From Opisthorchis felineus (taxonomy: Eukaryota; Platyhelminthes; Trematoda; Opisthorchiida; Opisthorchiidae), in the NCBI GenBank assembly GCA_004794785.1, contig SJOL01007097.1:95380-159379 (forward strand): a stretch of DNA of 64,000 nt, given 5' to 3'. A program made the translations under genes and the position numbers. The notes beneath the pieces were generated by a model. The model had not been told where the DNA came from. It saw nothing but the letters and a program-made list of their open reading frames with translations, and ran no database searches. This document shows, one piece after another, positions 29,563-41,400 of this stretch (position 1 is its first letter; each line of letters starts with the position of its first letter).

Positions 29563-32500
29563 CTATAACGGATTGAGGGTTTACTGAGTTATGTTGGGTT
29601 ATTTCGTAATTATATCCTAATTATTCGTAGTAGCCACTGTCACAGTAGGTAAACATAAAAGTGATCATGTTGTACGACAGAAAAAACGCGTACAACTTTA
29701 AGCAATTCGAGAATTGACGCAAGGGACCATGAGTGGTCTATATGGTGTTAGTCTAACGTGCGCAGACGATGTCTGAAGCTCATTTTAAACAGTAAAAGTG
29801 TAAAAAGCATTTCTTATGATTAAGGTGGTGGATATTGGAAACGGTTTACGGATGGGAGGGATTTTTATACGTTGCCAAGGTGACTGCATCAAGGATTTGA
29901 AAAACACCCACAGACAAACGGTGTTAGGACGAACAGGAGGAAAAGTCAAATGCAATAGAGGATTGCGAATCGGCAAGCGTACAATAATTTCCGGGTTGTG
30001 CTATGTTCCTCGATTTGCTTCTGACTTTTTCTATGGATTATCATATTCATAATCTAATGCCGTGGAACTTCACAGTTGTGACGATATACAGATGCAGCAA
30101 CAGCGGGAGAGTAGTATAGAGGCGTTGAGCGTAAAGTAGATTTCATAGCGAATATCTACTGATCCAAATCACTCAAGGTCAAATTTAATCAATTTTCACA
30201 GGATATTGGAATATAGAGGGCCGACTAGTAAGCATTGTATTGTCAAAGCCACTGCAATCGGTTCAAAAGCCTTAAGTAGAATGATCAGGAAGGATCAAGA
30301 ACGGTAGTGTAAACGAGAAGGATACAGAAGAAACCTCACATTTAAGTTGGAAGTATTACGTCTCCGAAACACAAATGAGTTTCCCCCAGGTTCAGTGTCG
30401 TCGCTAGAATATTTCGAATGATCACTCTTTTGTCTTCCTCTGGTGCATATGGCTCTCTGAAATAAGATGACTAGCCCCTTGCTGTTATCTAAGTCACTCA
30501 CATTTTAAGCCCATATCGCGATCTTTCGCTCTCTTCATTATATTACAATGTCAGACTGAATATTCTTCGCCTTTACAAGTCCTATTTGACAAAATCGATC
30601 ACAGGCCCACTGGGTTTCGGCCAGCGGGTAGTCCACATTCTTGTTGCTGACATATGACTCCCGTTGGTGAGTCATGTCACTCGCTACTATGTTGCGTAGA
30701 ACGGGCACCAGGACAAACGATATTTTAACAAAAAGTCAGAAATACCTCATTTTGAGTGAAAAATGAGGTGACTCACAATTCATGGGGCATGCATGTGGTA
30801 CGTTCATTTCCACATTCATGGGGCTTTGAATCTAGATGTAGTCGTTGGCCCGACGCTTCGAACGACGACCCAGTAACTCCCCGGTTGTGCTGAGCGATTA
30901 TTCAATCGAGAGTGATGTGAGCGTGGATTCTACGAATCCCGCAACCACCTAAAATTAATCCAAAAATTGTCTACCAGGTTTCAAGCGTCTGTGGCGCTAC
31001 CTGATCAGAAAGTCGTGGCAAGCGGACCAATCGATCGACACAACCAGGACAATTACTGGGTGGCCTTCGTTGATGTTCACCTGTTCAGATGTGAAAATTC
31101 AGATGCGTCCAGCGTGTGTTGGTGGAGTAGTGGTAACGCGCTTCCCTCGCATGTGAGGTGTGCGGAGTTCAAACCCCGGCATGCCCAAGGATATGCACAC
31201 CTGACGAGCTCTAATAAGAGCGAAACTGGAGTGCAGTGCTTTCCCCCAGAATGATTGCACCAGGACAGGAGGATGACTGTTCAAACGGGAGTGATGTGAT
31301 CATGAATCCCGCAACCACCTACAAATAATCTAGATATATTTTTTTCACGGGTATGACCGATTAACATCTGGTTTCCTTCCAAAGTTGGGAAATCCTAAAC
31401 CGACAAAGTGTTCGACCTCACTGAATTCACAGATTTTGGTTTGCGGATCATTATTTTTACTATAATTTCTGCTAACTTGAATGGCTCATGTGTTCAACGA
31501 TGTTCAACGACTGAGTTACTGACAGGATTATCACGCTTCTAATTTCAAACTTCATTCTCCTTTTAGGTTAGCCAACTATTAACAGATCCACCAAATCACA
31601 ACGTCTGAGTGAGCTTAACTCAACAGACCACAGATGAGTACTAGAAGAATTAGGGATTTTAGGTTCGTACTTCTTATATCAGAGTGAATTCGACATAACT
31701 CAATCTCCATACATAAAACACCGGACCTGAAGTTGATAGTAGTGAAACTCGAATTGCAATTAGCAACTGGTTACTCCCATCCGATGCTGTATATCAACCG
31801 TCCACGGGAAAACCTAATTTAATTAGAACCAAAACATGCCCTCTGAGCACTTTCACCAGTAAGGCCGTCTAGAACAACTTGAAAATCCTAGAATTTATCC
31901 CAGGACTTTCCACTTCTGTCTTCCATTGCCCTTTTACCCTGCGAAACCGCCACACAAATACTCACGTCAAATCATTCTAGTGCCCCAGAACAAATTGATC
32001 CAATCAGCTGCGCTTTGCCACTGTCATTAAACGGAAACACTTTGAAGAACTACACTGTAGTGGGCTCAGTGGCATTTAGGCTAAGTAAGACAAACTAAAA
32101 ATTTTCCGTTGTTGCTACTCTGACGAACAGCTTCAGCCGTATAAAGTTTAGCAATGCAGTCTAATAATGATGAGCCTTTCGGAAAACGAAGTTCGCTTCT
32201 CGGATCAGTGTGACGGGATCGTTCAGGAGCAGTTTATAACTGAACAGCGTTTATTGTCTTGTTTTTCCTAGTGGGATATCCGAGTGCCACAAAAGTAAAC
32301 AAGTGTACAAGAAAGACATTCATCTGAGTGGTGCTTCAGATTAGTATAGGCTGATGTGAGACTGATTTGGATCTTTTGGTTCTACACGTAATAGCGAAAT
32401 CAACTGGTTGTATATGGTCATGGGATTTGTAAAATTTGCATTCGTATCACTCGTCTGACACGGTCCTCCTCCTGACCAGGCTCAGAGAGGGTAGAGTTGA

Positions 32501-33152
32501 TCGAAGTGGCCTCATCAGGCTGATACGAATGCAAAATCTATCTGATCGCGGAAAATCTCTCAATAAAATTCAGAAAACCGGCACCGGTTGGTTCAAACTG
32601 CAGTCAAATTAGAAATAACTTAAGTTTATCTTGATTGAGTGTGCAGAATCTAGTGCAACCTTTGGCACGCGAGTGTATCATGAGCCCCCTCGACTGAGGA
32701 CGAAAGGCTTGGAAATCAATCATCAAGCTTGACGAACAGATCAACGGGCATCTGATCAGCAATCAATAAATGCACCAGAGCCACCAATATTCCAACATAC
32801 TGTCAGGCGAGTAGGCCTGGAAATAATAGCACTGTGGACCTGAGACTTACCTAAGCCCATCCATGGCTGAATTTAGGTCCTGCATTCTTTGTCGCTCACG
32901 GCGATTTATTGTAAGGCGAAGGTCTTGAACTTCTCCCTCAGTAACTTGGACATCTTCAGAGCCCGTTCCATGTACATCCCGGTTCTGCATGAGCATGCTT
33001 TTTCGCCTACGTCGCTTCATAACTTTGGCTAGGAGACGGGAATTAGGTTGATTTGACGACCTGTTGCAAACTGCTTCATTTTGGTTGAAAGGTGTTCGGT
33101 CTTTCGTATCGGCGCTAGATTCAGTAGAATGAGGACTTGCCAAGCACAACAT
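29127..33152 (-). CDS. OLIG/BHLHE22-family bHLH transcription factor; two exons, complete
   Basis: Exons 33152-32851 and 29562-29127 join (AG|A, an arginine codon) to 245 codons plus TAA. The bHLH domain (about residues 78-135) has basic region [17 protein letters not shown], helix 1 and loop [17 protein letters not shown], helix 2 [19 protein letters not shown]. These are hallmarks of the OLIG/Beta3 (BHLHE22/23) family: DNA-binding neural specification factors, usually repressors, acting as dimers on E-boxes. 'AMDGLR' is OLIG-like while 'AKNYIL' is BHLHE22/Drosophila Oli-like, so subgroup is left open. A K/R cluster ([10 protein letters not shown], about 43-52) could be a nuclear localisation signal. 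ATG 33152 is the first Met; an in-frame TAA lies about 60 nt upstream. The C-terminal half has no recognised motif. Confidence 0.9.
31108..31182 (+). promoter_or_regulatory. tRNA-like internal pol III promoter (A and B boxes) of the ribozyme repeat
   Basis: TGGTGGAGTAGTGG (31120-31133) resembles an A box and GAGTTCAAACCCC (31165-31177) a B box, at tRNA-like spacing with an anticodon-arm-like TTCCCTC..GAGG between. It is not a functional tRNA: acceptor-stem pairing is poor and no normal anticodon loop can be drawn with confidence. Confidence 0.5.
31194..31235 (+). ncRNA. Hammerhead ribozyme core
   Basis: The conserved CUGANGA box is CTGACGA (31201-31207). Stem II is a perfect GCTCT/AGAGC (31208-31212 with 31217-31221) closed by AATA. 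The GAAA box is at 31222-31225, followed by C. Stem I can form from TGCACAC (31194-31200) with GAGTGCA (31229-31235), six of seven pairs. Every invariant core base apart from the cleavage triplet is present. The region where a NUH cleavage site is expected (CTG before 31229, or GTG if a CTG/CAG stem III is drawn) has G at the cut position, so this copy may not cleave. Type I arrangement, as in schistosome SM-alpha ribozymes. Confidence 0.7.
32431..32537. repeat. Foldback element, 16-17 bp inverted arms
   Basis: TTTGCATTCGTATCA (arm within 32434-32449) is the reverse complement of TGATACGAATGCAAA (32521-32535). About 70 bp lie between, including a CCTCCTCCTGACCAGG stretch and CCTCATCAGG next to the right arm. 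Located in the bHLH intron 315 nt from exon 1. It could be a small MITE-like element or an RNA hairpin. Confidence 0.5.
32851..33152 (-). CDS. bHLH gene exon 1
   Basis: Encodes residues 1-100 plus two bases of Arg101: N-terminus, basic cluster and the first half of the bHLH domain through NSAMDGLR. The donor is CTTAG|GTAAGT. The only upstream in-frame alternative is a GTG four codons earlier, so the ATG at 33152 is preferred. Confidence 0.9.
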
Positions 33153-36100
33153 ATCAAACGTCACACGGGAGTTTTCATTGTCCGCTTTTATTTGCTCGCA
33201 GGATTAAATTGAAGCTAGGTTAGTAGCCAATCGGGTTTCTGCTTGTTTGGTGCATTTCTCTGATTGGTTGCGCTCGGATAGGGATCTGCATAAGCCACGC
33301 CCATTACCTTGTTCGTTAACTCGTGGGAAGGGGGTGTAAACAAAGTTCTGAAAACAGGTAAATAAAGTCAGTTATTTGTATTAAACTGGGCTTACACAAT
33401 GCCCACGTTATTTCTGGAGTGATCGAGCAGTAATGCGTTTTGAGTTAGCTTGAGCGATGCTTTTCAGAATCCATGTCTGAAAAACATTTTCCGAGTGATG
33501 TAATTTATAAACGGCAAAAACACATGACAATTTAATGATACAACAGCTAATCTGCAGAAGTCACGGAAGTAGGGGTGGCAAAAGGAAAGAAAACAGATTT
33601 GAGGTTCCCCAATTTTCTGCAAGCCTGGATGCATCACAGACATACTACAAATGATTACACGACGTACAGGTGAAATAATGGCCGTCACTTGAGGCAATGG
33701 GCTCGTACAAAACAACTTTCCCATGGTTATTCTGTCCGGATACCATGTCTGACCTTGTTTGGCAACTGGCTGGGCACATGGCTTACATGACGCGATTGCG
33801 CCTAAGTTCACGAAACCGGATGTGTCTAACTGCGAAACTGGTGGATTTAAAAGTCTTTCCCCACTCGAAGCAAGGCACAAATTCGTGATGAAGAAACGCC
33901 CATGATAAGGAAGTCTGGCAGATAGATGAGTGCTAGTTTTTTGTTGACATCAGTTTGTCACATGAGGTACAAATTGTTATTGTAGGCACGCCCTGACGCA
34001 TTCCTCTTCAGGAGATGGCCCTGTATCATTTCATCCATTGAAATTGTAGCTCTAGAATCATTACCAGTACGATGTAAGGAAGGAGTAATATCCAATCTCC
34101 TCTTGGAGGCTATATGTGGCCGCTTATTCAACCCAATAAGGCAAAGCTTGGTAAGTAACTCTGTCGTTTTCGTATGGCGCAAAACATAATTTATTGATCT
34201 TACAGTGTAAAATGCATTGAGCGATAACCGGTGAACCTTTAGTTCATGTCTGCTTGACAAGCCTGAATGTAAAGCGACCCCAGAAACACTACTCGATCAA
34301 AACTGTGATGAAATAGACAGTGCGAAAAAATATGTACTTTAGGCTGATAAGAGACGGGAAAAAGTTCACTGAAGTGCACGTAAAAACTAGTTGCTTGCTT
34401 GAATGTTAATCCAGCGGGCCATATAAATCTCAGTATTCCATATGCTTTTTTGGACTTGGTACTCCTGACTCATGTGTCTGAATGGCCACTCATCATCGCA
34501 GCTGTCTGTGATGACAGCGTTCACGAAATGCAGGCGTTTCGAATGTTGAGTACTTGCTGCTTCTCCGGCAAGCCAACTGCAGATAGACTATCCTGAATAA
34601 CACGTTTTAGAACGTCACACAGTACTTTGTTTTTCCATATGGTGTATCCCAAGTAGAAAACCCACGAGTGCGTACCGCACCACGCAGTTTACTATGGAGG
34701 ACAGCCGCTCTGGTTGACTGATAGTACGGGTAAACCGGAGAATATAAAACACAACACCTCGCGCAGCCTGAGTTGCTGAAGAGACAGGTCCTTTCTCCCA
34801 GAGGCCTAATTTACTCCAGTCTCGCAGAGGAAGCGCACAAAATGAAATCGGTTTAGCTAAGTTTAGTTTGAGAATGTTAGTTAAAGTGACAGGAATGTTT
34901 TGTGGGAAATATAATCAGAATATCGGATGATAACCGATAATACGGATTTTACCGGCTGGATATACGGAGAGGTGGTACTGTGGCGAACTTCACGAGATAC
35001 ATACTTCAGCGAAAACGCTACTCGGAGAATCATTGCTTGAGGTCGAAATCAGATTTCAAAGAAAAATTCTGCGCACTTTTCCATGTTTGGATATAATTCT
35101 CCATGAACTATTTCACGAAAGTGTAAGTGATTCTGGGCAGCAGTACCGTACATAATTGACTGAAAAGAGATTTGTTTTTTTCCACTCAGCTTCTTTGAGT
35201 GTTTCCATATCGTGAGCTAGTGAATCTCACCCCGCAGAAGATCTGATCTTTCAGTATGTGGATTCACACATGCGTTTCCTTCCAGCAATGAATCCTTGCG
35301 TGAAACAGCTCATCTCTAGATAAACCAAGTAGCTATCACAAACCTGCGCCGGTCCATCACGAGTAAGTATGCCACGCCAAGTTTATCTAAGAGGGGCGAA
35401 AATTGGCCTGACCAGTCCGGATCACAGCGGTCAGCATCAGTAGAGCATGCTACTTTCCACCTAATTAAAAAGACAATAGGTCTAATTAGTCTAGACAACC
35501 ATGACGCTGATTACACCAGTATTCACGGTTTGAGTTACATTAAAGTGGCTTTGTAGAGGAAGTTTAGTCATGACGTATTACAAGCGTCCGAGGTACCCAC
35601 AAACCCGACACACTCTATAAGACGATCTGATAAGAAATTTACGCCAAGAATCTCATCAACATTGTGAGCAGCCATATTTTGAAGTCCTCAGAAAGCGCAA
35701 GGACAGCCATGAGGACCAGCATAACACTACACAGATTTTTCAAAGTCTCCTCCATACCATTCTGTCAACATATCCATTTGTGGGGCTCTTAAAAAAGCCC
35801 AGTGAATAGCACTCATATCAGTGGTTGACGAGTTATCATCAAATCTACAAATTTGTTAATGATAACCCGAAGATACCTGCGATCTTTAACCAGCAGATAT
35901 TAAGTCACGTCATAGAACAACTCAGTCCGGATTGATGAGTTGCACACGCGACCCTTGCCACCAAATAGGCCTCTTCAAGAACATGGAATAAACTGACGGA
36001 TGGGAGGTGGACCTGTAAGATTCCCGACTTCATCAGACACATTTGCATCAGAATCAATACAAAAAGCGATATATGGAAGGCACCTGAAGACTTCCAGCGC

Positions 36101-38259
36101 TTCCATTAGAACTACAAAGGGTAGACTCAGTAACGGTACGTCTTAACGGATTTAAATGGGTGCGAGGTACATGTTACCGGGCTTCCTCATCGACAGATAA
36201 TTCAAAAAGACTAAGGGGACCAAATCAAGATGCTTATTTTCTCACCCTCAGTTTTCCGTGCACCTTAACAGGCCTAACATGTACTACATACAGTTTGTTA
36301 ACCACGATTTTACTGGCTCCAGGGAAACCCAGCTGTTCCGGAAGAGATTTGCCGTGATACCGTGTGTGCTCCGAATCGGTTCACATTGGCTGATATAGTG
36401 GACGAAAGAAAACATACCGGATGACATTTTGAAAAACAATAACCTGATCTAACCAGACACCCCTAGTGTGTCGTTGCCGAACCCACGTGGGCTATAAAAT
36501 CCATCAGTGGCATCCCAAAACGACAGATGGAACTATTACAAGCAATTTGCTTTGCAGATTGGTGGTCATTGATGCTAAAAGTTAACTTGTGGCGACTAGA
36601 GTACGCGTGAACAAAAGCCCTCGGGGTTCACTGATCTAGAATGGGTGTAGTCAGTGTGCACCAGGGCGTGAAAACAACAGAGACGAGAAATTGGAACGGG
36701 TTTTTGACCGAATACTTCCAATAGATTAATTAAACCCCCTTATGCTGGTCGCCACTGGGTGTAGATCCATTAGAGATACATCTGTTCTAAGATAAAGAAA
36801 CACGCGCTATTACGATGAAAACATGCTTTGCATAAATTGTTGTGTTTGGGGTTGCTGGAAGAAAGGCGATGAGAAGACGGGACGAAAATGGGAAGCCAAA
36901 CCCACTGAGACAATGGATCCGATTTCCTTCAAGCTGTCGTGCTTAATTTTTCAGGTGACTTCTGCCTTGATGCAGGACTTTACATATGTAAATTTCTGGC
37001 GGTGATCAAACGGAATGTATGGCGCAAAGGCTGCTGCGAACTTCTGTTCGGATGAGTGCGAATTTTTAGATGAGTGAACAGTGCAAGTACAATTTATTAA
37101 AATCCGTGAACAACAACAACTGATTAGAGGAACCCATCAATCAAGTTTAATCAGAGTCGTTGAGACAGTCGTTCTTCCTAATCTCAACAGGAACTGAACA
37201 ATGACACAGACTCTCCGTGAGATGGAGATGACACGATGCTTGGTCTGGTCCGGAGGACGACGAATGCTTGGTCCTAAGAAAATATGAACTACACAAAGCG
37301 GTGCGCGACGATCAGAAGCGAAAGGATTGCGATTTTCTGTGCTTGGATATAGTATCCCCCTCCAGAAAACCACATCCCAAATAGAAGAAAAATTGCGCAA
37401 TGAGTATAGGAGCTAAAGATGTCACTTCGACCAACAGTAACAGCTCAGGTGTAGAATTTTTCAATACGTTTATCCCATCAGTTAGAGGAAATTTCGGTTC
37501 ACGATGTACCAGAAGAATGGCACATACCAGATGTTTGTGGCTGTCTGATGAAACGCCATCAACAAAACTCCAGACGCTTTCTCAATGATAATGTGTGTTG
37601 TCAAGATCGCACGTAATGGCTATTGGTCGGGCATCAAGCAACCTTGTATTGCTCACAACTTTGGTTAAGGGGGGGTACGCACACACGTTAATGCCAAGTT
37701 CCACAGAAAGTGGACAACAAGTCACGCATTAAACGTTGGACACAAAAGGCCTAAGTGCGACGAGTTGTTTAGCCGGTGGTTTGGTGAAGTAAAATGCAGG
37801 GTTTGGTAAGCAATCGAATGCTTGTAGAGTAAAATCAATCCATGGGGAACTACATCAATTTTGGGATGAATTGGACGCCGGTTCAGCATAATAACTCAAC
37901 CAGCTGAACGCTGTGAACCTAAAACTATGAGATCTAACGGGTGCTTTGGGAAGTTGAGTTGGCTGGATCGGCCTTAACGACCATGACATTTGCCCATTCA
38001 TTTTTGCATGCAACTGATGAATTGTTAGTTACTTGGTAGAAAAACCACGAGCGAAGCACCAGCCTCAAATTCAGCTTGATTAGGTGAAATTAATTCCCCA
38101 CAATTACCACAAGACCGCCGCAAATCACAAATTCTGGTTATGGAAAAAAAAATGTAAAAAGCAATCTCTTGGTCAGAAAAAAATGTGAACATATTTTCTT
38201 GACGGAGCATGCTACCGGTGAGAATACATGTACAAGTGATTCGTAAATGCTGAGAAAAT
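33153..38259. other. Intergenic between the bHLH gene and PDCD7
   Basis: Contains the bHLH promoter/5' UTR (near 33153-33400) and the PDCD7 3' UTR (to the left of 38260). No coding region with a recognisable domain was found. The longest frames (33464-33880, 34399-34596) are unrecognised. Confidence 0.4.
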
Positions 38260-38434
38260 TCAGTTGTTAGCTTCCAAAAATTTAGCCCAGGGGCTGTCCG
38301 GAGAAACTTCGGGAGGAACGATCCATGTGGCTGGAAGCTGGCTATCCTCTTCACACTTTTCTGATAACAAAGATTCGATATTTGATTGTGTTTTATGTCC
38401 AGCGTCTGGGACGAGATAGGCATCCCATGCAAAC
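38260..38434 (-). CDS. PDCD7: PDCD7 last exon, C-terminal signature
   Basis: After acceptor TTTTGTTTTAG: (R)FAWDAYLVPDAGHKTQSN..., then a 15-20 residue insertion relative to human, SQLPATWIVPPEVSPD, SPWAKFLEANN and TGA. The W-D-(A/Q)-Y-L-V-P...P-(x)-W-(I/V)-(V/L)-P-P...W-A pattern is the family's C-terminal block. Confidence 0.85.
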
Positions 38435-41400
38435 CTAAAACAAAACACAAATACGAAAGTTGATACACAGTGATTAAATTTGTTCTTAATCACAATAATA
38501 AATAAAGGACCATGGTAGGCGAACCCATACAGCCCAACTCTAGAATATTGAATGAAACCGTATCCCGAAAGAGAGTCGACCGCGGCGTACCACAATATGA
38601 TCTTATCGAATAGCAAGGTATCTCTCGGAACCTCAACTTTCGGAGGTCAAAGTATGCCACGACCGGAAAAAGTGGCTCAGGTTCGACCTTGGTGCGGTCG
38701 TCAGTATATAGCACCATAGCACGTGTGATTCACCGGAGATAGAGCCTTTTTGGACCGCATCACTATCAAATCAGTGGTTGGGTCCTCGCCCCATTTAACT
38801 TCTGGAAACAATTGCCTTTTTGACTCAAGATGAACCAAACTAGTTGAAAAATCAACTCGGTTAGCGGGATCTCACATTGTACTACATGCATCAACAACAC
38901 TCTTGACCACGTCAGCATGGTAGAGGGAGACAAGTCAGCAACTATTTTCTGTTTACATCACTAACATGATGGCTAGGGCCTACAAGTATGTATGCACAGC
39001 AAGGCCATATGGGTTGTTTCAATTCCAACTCACGTGAAATTCTGACCCAGCAGCCCTGCGACTTGTACGCAAAGTTAAGGAGAAGAAAATCGCACAACGC
39101 AAACTTACCGGATCCGTAGAAAATCCGTGAAATCGAAATCGGCTTGATGGTAAAATCGTTTACACTTCCATGGTAGCTCTAGAGAAGAGAACTTAAATTG
39201 ATGAGTAACTAATTTCATAGTTTTAAACAAACCGTGCGATAACCCAATGTTCACCCGATAAAATTAATTATTTCACATATGTCAGTATTGTAACCGATCA
39301 CAGAAAATTAACAGTAAGCTAACGCTACACACTGACAGGTAGTAGAGCTGAGTAAAAACAAATCAAATATGCGAGACGCGCAATCGCGAGACATAGCACA
39401 CAAGCAAGGGAAAGCGACCAGCCGTAAGCGTACACGTTCTCAATCATGGGGACAAGTTCTTGACCTTACATGGATTCACAAAATAAGGACGCAAACTGAA
39501 CTGATTAGATTTTTCATTGTAACAGCATTTGAATGCTCTTGAAAATTACGTCCACTAAAAAGTATGCTCCAGTTGTGGTTGTGTTGAACCTCCCGTGTTA
39601 TTTCTTCGGGACAAGACCCGAGCACATTTCGTCCCGTGGAGCAAAGGCGATGGTACCCGTATCGGGCGATTCGCGGTTGAATCCGTTCCATCCCGAACAC
39701 CAAAATTAATACAGTATCAGTGACGTTAATTGGCATGCATGGGCGCATACGCAGTAGAAAAACTGTTGCACGCGATCACGTGCGTTCATCAGCTCCCCAA
39801 TCGTTGAATCACTGCTTGGTCGTCCGTCAAAACATCATACAAAGGGTATGTCATCAAATGGATCGTTAATGTAACAAATGCTGGAATTCGAAGTATGAGA
39901 CTATGAACGTGTTCTTCACCTAACGCCCTAGAGTGAGTGAATAGAAATTGTGATTAGTCTGTATCTTCAAGGACAGTGGAAAGAGGAGAAGAGGAAGCCG
40001 AGCCGCGTATGACTTTAGCATAATTTGACCAAAAACTTAGAAAAAAGTATCGGGAAACCAACCACGATTTGAAGCTACCCAAAAGAATGCCTTTCCACGA
40101 TAACTGATGCGTACGGATACTTTTTTTGATAAAGTTGCTTCATTCTAAGGCTTAAAAAGGGTGTGCGCCGACAGAGTGATATTCGGGGGCACACGACCTG
40201 GGTTTGGCCGTGGCTGAAGTTTGCCAACGTCCGGCTTTTCGATAACGGCTTTTTATAAGGTGACTGACGTAAAGCATCCAAACGGTTGGCGAATAACTCA
40301 CCATGCCGCATGTCGTAAAACACGGCCAACGATATTCTTGAAAAGGAATCCGAAAAAGCGCAATGACCGCCCTTTTCAGTTAATGCGGTGCGTAGTTGAT
40401 TGTATGAGCGATGATCTCTTGTAACCGACTATTTAGTTGGTAACGGCTTGATGCATGAAGTATGCACATGTAGAAAACAAACTCTTAATTTTACAACATA
40501 TTCGAAGCTAATTGTTTCCACCAAGCGTTACCTCACAACAAACAACTCCATTTCAACATGAATGACTTGATGCGCAGCAGTAGAGCATGGGTTTCAGGAT
40601 TTACAATACTAACCAGAAAACAAAATTCAGGCTCATTTTCCCTTACACAAATGTAACTAATATACTGTAGTACACTAGTTGCGGCTCGATATAGCTCAGG
40701 CGGGAACTTACTGACCAGAGGGTCCGTGGTTCGAACCCAACCCAGGCTTTCCGACTGTTTCTGCGTAGATTTAGGCAACCTGGCAGTATCTCGGCCCTCG
40801 TGCTTCCTTTGGAGGACATCGCGGCTAGGCACGGAAAGGGTATTACAGCTGAACCACTATTATTATTAGTTTATCCTAGTGCACTAGTTGACTGTTTTCA
40901 GATAGCACGCAGTGACTTCGATCATGTCAGCCAGCGAGGAATTAGTATTACTGGAGGTGAAGCAAACGTGGTGAACTGTTCCGTTACTTCAGAAAGTGCA
41001 CCCTTGCAATCAGGGTTTTATTCCTAATAGAACTGAGCACCTACACCCTAGGGCAGTAAACATTCACTGAATATGGAATGTGTGATTCAATGATGGGAAG
41101 TATTCTCTGGAATGAACTTGCAGGGTCTTGCGAATGAAAACAATGCTGAACAAGATTTCATTGGTTTATTGTTCAAACAAGAATTAGGATATCTCGCGAA
41201 ATTTTATCCCTTTGGTTAGAAGTAATTCATTTCCTAGAAGAACGGATTTCATTGTGTTACAATTATTTGTCACGAGCTATAATACGCGAGACATGAGGGT
41301 CAGGCCGACTTCGTACCAAACTCGAGTGTGTTGCACAAATTCACACAAGGGCATGAAAAAGTGTATGTTCAAAATTAACGGGAGCTGCACGCCAAAAAAA

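Larger units (their letters stand above)
30901..31330 (+). repeat. tRNA-headed repeat with hammerhead ribozyme, flanked by about 50-bp direct repeats
   Basis: The block TTCAATCGAGAGTGATGTGA..AATCCCGCAACCACCT at 30901-30950 recurs as TTCAAACGGGAGTGATGTGA..AATCCCGCAACCACCT at 31280-31320, a period of about 370-379 bp. Between them lie a unique left part, a tRNA-like region (A box about 31120-31133, B box 31165-31177) and a hammerhead core (31194-31235). A diverged copy at 60.28-60.59 kb begins with the same AGTGATGTG block, so the flanking repeat is part of the unit rather than a target duplication. This is the pattern left by one and a bit monomers of a tandem ribozyme repeat. It lies in the bHLH intron, antisense to the gene. 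Confidence 0.6.

Noticed and set aside
40682..40760. True tRNA gene at the A/B-box sequence
   Set aside because: Box motifs are present, but the acceptor stem does not pair, the body continues with SINE sequence, and the element has target duplications; it is a SINE.
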